Shown here piece by piece: positions 1-5,545 of a stretch of 35,113 nucleotides of DNA. The DNA is from a virus. A program made the position numbers and the translations under genes. The notes under the pieces were generated by a model. It was not told the origin of the DNA, made no database searches, and was given only the letters and a program-made list of their open reading frames with translations. The DNA lies in IMG/VR virus record IMGVR_UViG_3300041809_000076, positions 1-35,113 of that record; one strand, given 5' to 3'. Each line of letters starts with the position of its first letter. Position 1 is the first letter of the stretch.

Positions 1-53
1 GTCTCACGCAGATAATCCGGGCGCCCGTCGTCTATAACGCAAGCGACGATCAC
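1..53 (-). CDS. Start of a gene cut by the window edge, possibly a glycosyltransferase
   Basis: A GTG at 53 follows an AAAGGA Shine-Dalgarno sequence and opens a frame that stays open to the window edge. The 17 visible residues start hydrophobic and contain DDGRPDYLRE. This resembles the first strand and the N/GRPxYLRET signature of GT2-type glycosyltransferases, including the one at 18896-19681 in this window. The upstream neighbour ends 19 bases before it on the same strand. With so few residues the family call is only a suggestion. Confidence 0.4.
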   Translation of the reverse strand, partial: MIVACVIDDGRPDYLRE

Positions 54-72
54 TGGGTGTTCCTTTGTTTGG

Positions 73-333
73 TTACTCGACAACCTTGCGCAGATCCGAG
101 CTATCACACTTGCTGCAATGGTTGATGTTGCAGTCCCTGTCGCATGTGTCACAGACCCAATAACGCTTGCCTCGGGCGACGGCTCCGACCACAGTGTAGC
201 CGCCCGCTTTGAGGGCCTTGATGTCGGTGGGGTTCTCCACGTGGATCAGTCCGCTGCGGTCGGAGTCGTACCTGCGGCCGTTGCCGAGAGTGACACCCTG
301 ACAGTTCTGCGAATCAAAGGCCAGTCTCGCCAT
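73..333 (-). CDS. Small zinc-ribbon protein of the head operon
   Basis: An 86-residue protein. The ATG at 333 overlaps the TGA of the upstream gene by one base (TGATG), which fixes the start better than the longer open frame. The N-terminal half (RYDSDRSGLIHVENP) looks like a small beta domain seen next to capsid genes of actinobacterial phages. The C-terminus carries CDTCDRDC and CSKC, two cysteine knuckles that probably bind one zinc ion. It belongs to the structural transcription unit. A head-tail joining or accessory head role is possible but not shown; I do not recognise a named family. Confidence 0.7.
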   Translation of the reverse strand: MARLAFDSQNCQGVTLGNGRRYDSDRSGLIHVENPTDIKALKAGGYTVVGAVARGKRYWVCDTCDRDCNINHCSKCDSSDLRKVVE

Positions 334-809
334 CAGACGGGGTTGGCCACGATCGTGAGGGCGCCGGAGGGAACACTGGCGCCGTTGGCCTGGACGACCT
401 GCCACGAGAAGTAGTAGTTCGCTGGCACGTAGGCGCTGAACGACTCCACGGCGGTAACGGTGGCGCTGCTGATGGGACCGGCAACCGTGACCATGGCTGG
501 GGTGGCTGACGAGCCGACGCCAACCAGGAACGAGGCCACCGAGGCTGCACCCTGGAAGTATGCGACGAACTGGGCGTCATAGCCGAGCGTGTTCTGTACC
601 ACCGTGGCGACCGACGCTGTGGCGGCCGTATACGACGCCGGGGCGAAGACCGACGCCGAGTTGGGCGGGGCGGTGACGATGGTCGGGACCTGAATTGAAT
701 CGGCGCCAAGATTCCAACCAGCCCCGTTCGCGGATGTGTCCGTAACTACGCCGTTGATGCTGGTGGATGAGAGTGTGTTGGGCTGGCTGAAGAAGCGTGA
801 AAGTGCCAT
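333..809 (-). CDS. Probable virion structural protein, unknown family
   Basis: 158 residues, preceded by AAAGGTAAC and ATG. The sequence is rich in Ala, Ser, Thr and Val and poor in charge, with alternating hydrophobic beta-strand patterns and aromatic residues near the end (YYFSW). This is the composition of phage decoration or fibre proteins. It lies between two other structural-type genes downstream of the capsid gene, 11 bases after the preceding stop. A decoration or tail accessory role is inference from position and composition. Confidence 0.7.
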   Translation of the reverse strand: MALSRFFSQPNTLSSTSINGVVTDTSANGAGWNLGADSIQVPTIVTAPPNSASVFAPASYTAATASVATVVQNTLGYDAQFVAYFQGAASVASFLVGVGSSATPAMVTVAGPISSATVTAVESFSAYVPANYYFSWQVVQANGASVPSGALTIVANPV

Positions 810-820
810 GTTACCTTTCG

Positions 821-1147
821 TTACGAAGTGGCGCGGGCGGACTGCACTTCCACCATGTACTGCGTGGGTGCGGTCGAGATTAGCTGGACAATGGCACCGA
901 ACTGGAAGTCGCCCTCGCGGGAGTTGACCGCGGTGCCGGCGACGGATGCGGAGCAGAATGCGTTGTGGCCGCCGACCGTTGGGGCGAAGCAGGCGCCGCC
1001 GGGGGAATCGACGGTCCAGAACAGCGGGGAGGTGCCGGACACGTTGGTGACCTTGACGGAGTAGCCGGGGCTGGACATGACAACGGTGTCGACCGATGCG
1101 CTGCCGGTGGTGCCGACGAATACGTTATTGGCTCCGTAGATGGACAT
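821..1147 (-). CDS. Probable virion structural protein, unknown family
   Basis: 108 residues; a good AGGAG precedes the ATG at 1147. It begins MSIYGANNVFVGTTGSAS and continues as a beta-rich chain (PGYSVKVTNVSG, SPLFWTV, QYMVEVQS). This suggests a small jelly-roll or Ig-like decoration protein. It starts 9 bases after the HNH gene and precedes a similar small protein, so this looks like a run of capsid accessory proteins interrupted by the HNH gene. No named family recognised. Confidence 0.7.
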   Translation of the reverse strand: MSIYGANNVFVGTTGSASVDTVVMSSPGYSVKVTNVSGTSPLFWTVDSPGGACFAPTVGGHNAFCSASVAGTAVNSREGDFQFGAIVQLISTAPTQYMVEVQSARATS

Positions 1148-1156
1148 GTGGGGCTC

Positions 1157-1696
1157 CTAAGATTGAAAAGATTTCAGGTAGGCGATAGCAGATTCAAGAA
1201 TCTCAATCTGATCATTTGCCAGACCAAGCATTCGGTTGTGTGCATCGCAGACCAGCCCACGCACGCATTTCCCACAAGAAAATTTGCCGGGACAACAGGA
1301 ATGGTCATGGTCAAGAGAGAGACGCCAGGGTTTCGATTCTGGCTTGCCACAGATGGCGCAGCAGCCGTTTTGCTTGTGCTCCAAATCAAGCAAGAACTCA
1401 ACTGACACGCCGTACTTGCTTGCCTGCTTGGCATAGCTCATACACATTTTGCATCGACCGACCTGGCGATAACCATCGTCTTGCGACCGATCAAAGTCGA
1501 TTAGTGGCTTTTCGCATTTGCATACGCCGCACCACAGGAATCCCCTGGCTGGTGGGTGGGGCATGTCAAATCGCTTGCGGCGCTTGCGGCCCTCTTCGCC
1601 AGGATCGCCATACTTGTAGTATCGCTTGCCGTGAACAGCGCAATATCCAATCGCCCAAACGGGTTCATGGCATATCTCTAGTTTGCATTCAACCAT
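1157..1696 (-). CDS. HNH endonuclease, recombination endonuclease VII type
   Basis: 179 residues; AGGAGGG sits 7 bases before the ATG at 1696. The N-terminal third has paired Cys/His (CKLEICHEP, CAVHGKRYYKYGDP), a pattern common in phage-borne HNH proteins. The middle has CGVCKCEKP and CKMC. The C-terminal part carries the endonuclease VII signature: CCAICGKPE, then LSLDHDHS, then VRGLVCDAHNRMLGLANDQ. Members bind zinc through the cysteine pairs and cut DNA with a beta-beta-alpha-metal site. It sits between the intron-rich capsid gene and two structural genes, where a free-standing homing endonuclease would be expected. Homing as opposed to junction resolution is inference. Confidence 0.85.
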   Translation of the reverse strand: MVECKLEICHEPVWAIGYCAVHGKRYYKYGDPGEEGRKRRKRFDMPHPPARGFLWCGVCKCEKPLIDFDRSQDDGYRQVGRCKMCMSYAKQASKYGVSVEFLLDLEHKQNGCCAICGKPESKPWRLSLDHDHSCCPGKFSCGKCVRGLVCDAHNRMLGLANDQIEILESAIAYLKSFQS

Positions 1697-1727
1697 CTGA
1701 TTCCCTCCTGCAATGGGGTCATTAGAT

Positions 1728-1774
1728 GCTGGCTAGTGCCAATATGTTTGCAGGCCATACTGACACTAGCCAGC
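1728..1774. repeat. Long hairpin upstream of the HNH gene
   Basis: A perfect 11-bp inverted repeat (GCTGGCTAGTG at 1728-1738, CACTAGCCAGC at 1764-1774) encloses 25 bases that can extend the stem imperfectly (AATATG against CATACT). It lies between the capsid stop and the HNH start, with no T-run. It could be an RNA processing site, a weak terminator insulating capsid mRNA, or a boundary of an inserted HNH segment. Confidence 0.5.
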
Positions 1775-1794
1775 GGTCTGTATTGTATCACAAG

Positions 1795-1837
1795 TTCCCG
1801 CCGCCAGAATTGAACTGGCGCTTGAACCATTGCGGGA
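1795..1837 (-). other. tRNA-like minihelix (T-arm plus acceptor-like stem)
   Basis: On the minus strand a 5-bp stem GCCAG/CTGGC closes the loop TTCAATT, which matches the T-loop consensus including the G53-C61 closing pair. The flanks TCCCGC and GCGGGA pair as an acceptor-like helix. D and anticodon arms are absent: only 11 bases join the 5' acceptor strand to the T-stem. It may be a tRNA remnant, a T-arm mimic, an attachment core derived from a tRNA, or a chance hairpin in the capsid 3' untranslated region. Confidence 0.3.
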
Positions 1838-1840
1838 GCC

Positions 1841-1860
1841 AGGATTAGTAGCCTAATCCT
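1841..1860. repeat. Perfect 8-bp hairpin in the capsid 3' untranslated region
   Basis: AGGATTAG and CTAATCCT pair perfectly around a 4-base loop, 16 bases past the capsid stop codon. Together with the minihelix (1795-1837) and the long hairpin (1728-1774) it makes the 179-base gap to the HNH gene almost wholly foldable. There is no T-tract, so intrinsic termination is uncertain; mRNA stabilisation is an alternative. Confidence 0.4.
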
Positions 1861-1875
1861 TAGTTTAATGCTAAA

Positions 1876-1950
1876 TCAGGAATCACCGAAACTAGGTGGG
1901 GTGGTCCCTATGCCCACCCCTTGGATTCCCTGAATAAGCGCGTTCCACGT
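1876..1950 (-). CDS. Major capsid protein exon 5 (residues 576-599 and stop)
   Basis: 75 nt encoding TWNALIQGIQGVGIGTTPPS and four more residues, then TGA at 1878-1876. It is too short to be seen as a gene alone. It was found by following the reading frame across intron 4: the join CCT|ACG is in phase 0 and gives a plausible flexible capsid C-terminus. The DNA also holds a 7-bp hairpin (GGGGTGG/CCACCCC). Confidence 0.8.
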   Translation of the reverse strand, partial: TWNALIQGIQGVGIGTTPPSFGDS

Positions 1951-4900
1951 CAAATTTGTTACCGCTGTCGCGGGCCACGTCATTTCTGCATGGCTCTGTG
2001 TATCTCTACACAGTTCAGACTATACCATCACCCGTCATGGGTGCTCAGTACCTAGTCGTTGAACCTTCCTCATTTTACAGAGGCTCGGCTGCTGATTGTC
2101 CATACCGTTCGCTTTTTGAACTATCACGATTGCGTTTTCACGCTGCGTTGTAGTGCGAACGTCTAACTGGACTTCCCAGCAATTCTCTGAGTTGTCATCT
2201 GCGTATTCCTACGCAGCGTCCCCGAGTTGAGGAGCGTAGTGGCAAAAAGTGCCAATCTCGAACGTGCTTGCATCGTAGGTGAATTGCACCACTGGCCATT
2301 GCACGGCGACGTAGTCCTGTGGTAGAACCATGACGCTCGTCTCCGAGACATTGCTGTCAGGAATCGGAAGCGTCTTCTGCCGAATCAATGAGTTGCCCTG
2401 CGTATTGTTACTCACCTTGCAGGTGGGCTGCGTCATTTCTGCGCAACTCTTACTGTCTCCAGTAAGTCCAGACCATATCACCATCCCAGAGGGATGCTCA
2501 GTACATGGTCGTTGAACCTTCCTCAGCTAAGAGGCTCGGCTGCTGATTGTCTCTACCGCATGCTTTTCAAGCAATTCACGTTCGCACTTTCGTGCCACGT
2601 TGTAGCGCATACGTCTAACGAGATGTTCCAGCAATTCTCTGAGTTATGCAGCAACACATTGCTGTGTTACGGCCCCAAATTGAGGCATCCACGGGTGGAC
2701 CGTCAACGGCACCTCGCTACCGGTCACTTCGTTCAGAAGCGACTGGACGACCGTACCGGCCTTGACCCCGCCCATGCCCGTGTCGTTCGGAATGTAGACA
2801 CGGTAAGCAGAGTTCGCAGCGTTGTTGACGATAGCGTTGGACAGCTGGAGACGATCGAAACCGTTCAACCAGATTTCCTCCGGGTCACCCTTAACCTGCT
2901 CGTACAGCGAACCGAAAGCGGTCTGGAACTCAGAGCCAGGGTTCGTCGTAGAGAAGGGGGCGTTCAGCCGAGTCACGTAGCCACCAGAGGCGGCGGTGTT
3001 CGTCAGCAGACCGTCGTAGTTGTTGGCGTTGGCCGACTGGTCCGCGCCGCCAGAAGCGACCTCTGGACCATAGATTCCTTGTCCGGTGATGTAGCCAACG
3101 TTTGATCCAGACCTACCGCTATACACGTAAGGTCCACCAGCAACTGAGGCGCAGTAGTAGTTATACCCCAGCGCTCCAGCCACGTCGGTACCGACAGTAA
3201 CCTGAATGGCCTGACCGGTTGTCACAGACAGCGAGGTCGCGGCGGTAGCCGGTCCCTGGTGCATGCTGTAACCGTTGGTGCCAAGCAAGTCGCCGGCATC
3301 GGCTGCAACAACAACGAACACCGAAGCGGCAAACGCCTGGGTGTTGCTTGTCGGACCCTGGGGTGCCAGGGATGCCGACACTGCCTTCACAGTCACGGCG
3401 CCGGGGGTGCCAAGGGCGCCCGCATAGCCGGTCTGTGATCCGCGCCCGTAAAGCATCAGGCGCTCGTCCAGAAGCATCGTCGAGTAGAGCAGGGCGGTGT
3501 TACTGAGAGAACGAACGTCCTCAACGTTTTGTTACTCGTCATCTCTGACGGGTCGCATCATTTCTGTGCGACTCTCCACATCTCTGTGAAGACCAGACTA
3601 TACCTTAATCTGTTATATCCAGATTCCGCGTACCTAGTCGTTGAACCTTCCTCTACGCCTGGCGGCGGTGGAGGCTCGGCTGCTGATTGTCTCTATCAAC
3701 CGCTTTTCAGACCCTCACGCTCGCCCTTTGGGGCCACGTTGTGGTGCGGTTGCCTAGCGAGATGTTCCAGCAATTCTCGCGGTTATTGCCCGCATATCGC
3801 TATGCGGCGGACCCTAAAACTGAGCCCTGACCCTGGTACTCTGCTTGCCAAGACACACTGTCCGACAGTGACGTAGTCACGTACGGAAGCGCCACGTCGT
3901 AACCGGCGTAGCTGATGTATGGTCCACGAACGTACGAAAGACCACCAGGGCCAGCGTTCGTGTTGCTAGATCCAGCACCGGCCTCACCCTGTCCTGGCTG
4001 CGTGGTGGTAATGCCACCCGTGCCAGTACCGGTGAATCCGCTGATGACCTTGAACCTGCGCAGACCACCCTGACCGCGCACTCTAGGAATACTATTCCTG
4101 AGTGGAGTCGGACGAGGGGTGAGCAGTTTTGCCTTGCTTGTTACCGCATTTCTGCGGGTCAGATCATTTCTGTCTGACTCTGCATGTCTCCATGCAGAAC
4201 GGATCATATCTTAATCTGTATGTTGGCCGCACCTACACGGCTTACCACAGTTGATGCTCCAACGTTGACACTGAGCCTTTACAAGCGATGGACGAAACCC
4301 TAAAGCCTTACGGGTTTTGCTCATCTTTTGACGCGTTTCCAGCGTGTGTGGCTTAGATTCTTTGCCGCGTGTCGGAATGCTACGCTCTTTGAGCGCTCGA
4401 TAAATCGGGCTGCGGGTCACCCCGCTGATTTGAGCAGCATCTTCTACGGACAAGCCAGATTGGTAAAGCGCCACGGCGTGGTCAACCATTGCCGGATCGG
4501 TTTTGTTGACCTCACTCATCTTGGCACGGGTTTCTGGAGTCCGCTTCATGCCCTTCCGAGATCTGCCCATCTTTTGACGAGTTTCTAGCGTGTGCTTATA
4601 ACCCTTCAATGTGGTGCTGCACTTCAGGTGTGGGTGAATCTCCACCATCGCCACCTTCGGTGCCATTCGTCAAATCACATCCCAACGAGCGATAGTAGCC
4701 GATCCAATATGGTTCAGCTATGCGCCAATCGTGTGACCCAACAGTTTGAATCAGTTCAATGCGTGGGCGGTATCCCAATCGCAGCAGCTGCGTTATCCAA
4801 AGCGACCGATGGTCGGTTCTAACTTTCGATTTGTCGACATGCCCCTTAAGCCTGTCTCGCAAAGACTGGATTGTTTTGCCCACGTAGCGAATCTCGTTAT

Positions 4901-5527
4901 CTCGTGGATCTATCAAAATGTAGATGTTTACAGATTTCACGTACATGATCTCTGAACCTTCCCCATCTGACAGGGGCTCGGCTGCTGATTGTCCTATACT
5001 ACCACATTTTCAAACCATCACGCTCGCCCTTTCGGGCCACGTTGTGGTTGTGGTAACTTCAGGATGTTCCAGCAATTCTCGTGATTTTCATCTGCGTATT
5101 GCTACGCAGCGGCCCGCGATAAAACAGGCGCCTCAAGATCATACGGAACCAGCCCCGTTGCAACGGGGGTTGTAAGGCTCCACTCCTTTTCGAACTCACC
5201 CCACGAGGAGGTGGTTCCGGCCGACTTGGCCATCTCGTAGTCGTCCTGGGCCTTGCGGACCTGGGCGCTGCGAGATACTTCATGACGAATCGGAGCAACC
5301 TGAGAGTTACCCACGAAACCGTGGGCCTCATGCTTCTCGTCCCACTGGGTTTCCCCAGTCAGACCAGCAATGGTTGCCTTCATCATCTCAGCGGTGAACT
5401 CGGCGTACTCATCGGAGACCTGGCGAGCAGACTTGCTGACTCGGTTCAGTGATCCGCGCTCGGCCAATTCTGCAGCCGAAGTAACGCCATCGGTGAGTTC
5501 ACGCGCAGAGGGGACAGGATATCCCAT
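1876..5527 (-). CDS. Major capsid protein gene, five exons and four group I introns
   Basis: Coding sequence, in order: 5527-5126, 4132-3823, 3524-2683, 2400-2230, 1950-1876; 1800 nt, 599 residues. The exon frames join exactly when each intron is cut after the U of a P1 U.G pair and after its terminal G. The protein directly follows the maturation protease and the scaffold-like gene, as expected for a major capsid protein. Exon 1 has a charged helical N-arm. Exon 2 has PLRNSIPRVRGQ and RFKVISGFTGTGTGG, an E-loop-like region. Exon 3 has an alpha region (LLYSTMLLDERLMLYGRG) and an Ig/Fn3-like insert (ALGYNYYCASVAGG). Exon 5 ends in a TTPPSFGDS tail. Unspliced RNA would stop 6-12 codons into every intron, so no full capsid protein can be made without splicing. 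The family call rests on position and general resemblance. Confidence 0.85.
1951..2229 (-). ncRNA. Group I intron 4 of the capsid gene (no ORF)
   Basis: 279 nt, the smallest. P1 pairs exon UCCU(C) with intron GGGGA. P2 is CTGCGTA/TACGCAG with a GGAA loop. P3 is CTCAG/CTGAG. P5-region stem is GCGT/ACGC with GAAA. P6a is CCTC/GAGG. P7 is GACTA (2057-2053) with TAGTC (2022-2018). P8 is CACCC/GGGTG. P9 is CTGTGTA/TACACAG with GAGA, then GCCATG/CGTGGC around CAGAAATGA. It ends at G 1951 and interrupts after CCT in phase 0. Only four bases separate P7 from P3, so P7.1/P7.2 are absent, which argues against subgroup IA. Confidence 0.9.
2230..2400 (-). CDS. Major capsid protein exon 4 (residues 519-575)
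   Basis: 171 nt, exactly 57 codons, phase 0 at both ends. It starts QGNSLIRQKTLPIPDSNVSE and ends STFEIGTFCHYAP. The VQWPVVQFTYDAS stretch is beta-rich, as in the A-domain of capsid proteins. Because both ends are phase 0, skipping this exon would keep the frame. There is no ribosome-binding site or start codon of its own. Confidence 0.8.
2401..2682 (-). ncRNA. Group I intron 3 of the capsid gene (no ORF)
   Basis: 282 nt. P1 pairs exon GCCU(C) with intron GGGGC. P2 is GTAACACA/TGTGTTGC with a GCAA loop. P3 is CTCAG/CTGAG. P5-region stem is GCAC/GTGC with GAAA. P7 is GACCA/TGGTC, a third compensated version of this helix. P8 is CATCCC/GGGATG. P9 is CTTACTG/CAGTAAG with GAGA, then TTGCG/CGCAG around CAGAAATGA, then CACCT/AGGTG. 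It ends at G 2401. It interrupts after a CCT codon in phase 0 and contains no ORF. Confidence 0.9.
2683..3524 (-). CDS. Major capsid protein exon 3 (residues 238-518)
   Basis: 842 nt, beginning TT (completing the split Phe codon), then EDVRSLSNTALLYSTMLLDE, and ending VHPWMP. The segment has an alpha helix, then about 110 residues of Ig/Fn3-like beta sequence (QAIQVTVGTDVAGALGYNYY), then a region with IWLNGFDRLQLSNAI typical of the capsid P-domain helix. The frame is open upstream of the first Met back to a stop within intron 2, as expected for an internal exon. Confidence 0.85.
3525..3822 (-). ncRNA. Group I intron 2 of the capsid gene (no ORF)
   Basis: 298 nt. P1 pairs exon GGGCU(C) with intron GGGUCC. 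P2 is CCGCATA/TATGCGG with a GCGA loop. P3 is CCGCG/CGCGG. The P/Q core matches the other introns. P6a is CCTC/GAGG around a longer, GC-rich loop. P7 is GACTA/TAGTC. P8 is AATCTG/CAGATT around 7 bases, the same stem that carries the ORF in intron 1. P9 has a GAGA loop, and the following hairpin is GTCGCA/TGCGAC around the conserved loop CAGAAATGA. It interrupts the gene in phase 1, the only one of the four to do so, and ends at G 3525. Confidence 0.9.
3823..4132 (-). CDS. Major capsid protein exon 2 (residues 135-237 plus one base)
   Basis: 310 nt starting after the terminal G of intron 1, reading AKLLTPRPTPLRNSIPRV and ending EYQGQG plus the first base of a Phe codon. It includes a Gly/Ser/Thr-rich loop (GTGTGGITTTQPGQGEAGAG) and SYAGYDVALPYVTTSLSD, typical of E-loop and P-domain strands. 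There is no initiation signal of its own: the ATG-led frame across it begins inside intron 1 at the conserved S element, which argues against a separate gene. Confidence 0.85.
4211..4666 (-). pseudogene. DNA-binding C-terminal part of the intron 1 endonuclease, out of frame
   Basis: From about 4620 this frame encodes repeated NUMOD3-type motifs: YKHTLETRQKMGRSRKG, MKRTPETRAKMSEVNK and, later, PHTLETRQKMSKTRKA. Between the second and third lies a resolvase-like helix-turn-helix (ALYQSGLSVEDAAQISGVTR). These are the DNA-recognition modules that normally follow a GIY-YIG domain. The region is offset by one base from the catalytic frame, so the enzyme is broken unless frameshifting occurs. It ends at TAA 4213-4211, five bases before the 3' strand of P7, so the ORF occupies just the P8 loop. 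The apparent ATG at 4666 lies within the catalytic frame and is probably not a real start. Confidence 0.7.
4596..4946 (-). CDS. GIY-YIG homing endonuclease, N-terminal catalytic part (intron 1)
   Basis: 116 residues in this frame. The catalytic module is visible: YILIDPRDNEIRYVGKT (the GIY and YIG strands), SLRDRLKGH (Arg and His), AEPYWIGYY (the metal-binding Glu) and LTNGTEGG (Asn). Such enzymes cleave intronless alleles and drive intron homing. The ATG overlaps the last base of the 5' P7 strand, so the coding region starts inside the ribozyme core. After GGDGGDS the frame runs into nine codons that do not match the family and stops; the expected C-terminal region lies in the next frame (4211-4666). 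One surplus base around 4600-4660 would explain this, as would a sequencing error or programmed frameshifting. Confidence 0.8.
   Translation of the reverse strand: MYVKSVNIYILIDPRDNEIRYVGKTIQSLRDRLKGHVDKSKVRTDHRSLWITQLLRLGYRPRIELIQTVGSHDWRIAEPYWIGYYRSLGCDLTNGTEGGDGGDSPTPEVQHHIEGL
5126..5527 (-). CDS. Major capsid protein exon 1 (residues 1-134)
   Basis: The ATG at 5527 lies 18 bases after the stop of the scaffold-like gene; the ribosome site is weak (GAGATAAC). The exon encodes 134 residues ending LVPYDLEAP. The last codon CCT supplies the U that pairs with G in P1 of intron 1 (GCCU against GGGC). Without splicing, translation continues seven codons to TAG in the intron's P2 hairpin. The segment is mostly helical and charged (SDEYAEFTAEMM, RKAQDDYEMAK), like the N-arm or delta region of HK97-fold capsids. 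Confidence 0.85.
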
Positions 5528-5545
5528 AGCGTTATCTCATTTCTA

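Larger units (their letters stand above)
4133..5125 (-). ncRNA. Group I intron 1 of the capsid gene, with an endonuclease ORF
   Basis: 993 nt. P1 pairs exon GCCU with intron GGGC and places the cut after U 5126. P2 is CTGCGTA/TACGCAG with a GCAA loop. P3 pairs TCACG with CGTGA. P and Q elements are AATTGCTGG and AATCAGCAGCC. P6a is CCCC/GGGG. P7 pairs GATCA (4950-4946) with TGATC (4206-4202), a compensated variant of the pairs in the sister introns. P8 (AATCTGT/ACAGATT) is opened by the endonuclease ORF. P9 is CTGCATG/CATGCAG with a GAGA loop, followed by two more hairpins, and the intron ends at G 4133. All core elements look intact, so splicing should work although the endonuclease frame is broken. 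Confidence 0.9.

Noticed and set aside
1795-1870. A complete tRNA gene.
   Set aside because: T-arm and acceptor-like pairing are present, but no D-arm or anticodon arm fits in the 11 bases between them, and no upstream 5' acceptor gives a full cloverleaf.
1876-5527. Reading the capsid region as several small genes, or as a pseudogene broken by frameshifts.
   Set aside because: The breaks coincide with four structurally similar group I introns, and precise removal restores one frame. Apparent starts inside the pieces lie in intron cores or mid-domain.
1876-5527. Inteins or IStron-like elements as the interruptions.
   Set aside because: The interruptions contain in-frame stops near their 5' ends and no splicing-domain or transposase motifs; the conserved signal is RNA structure.
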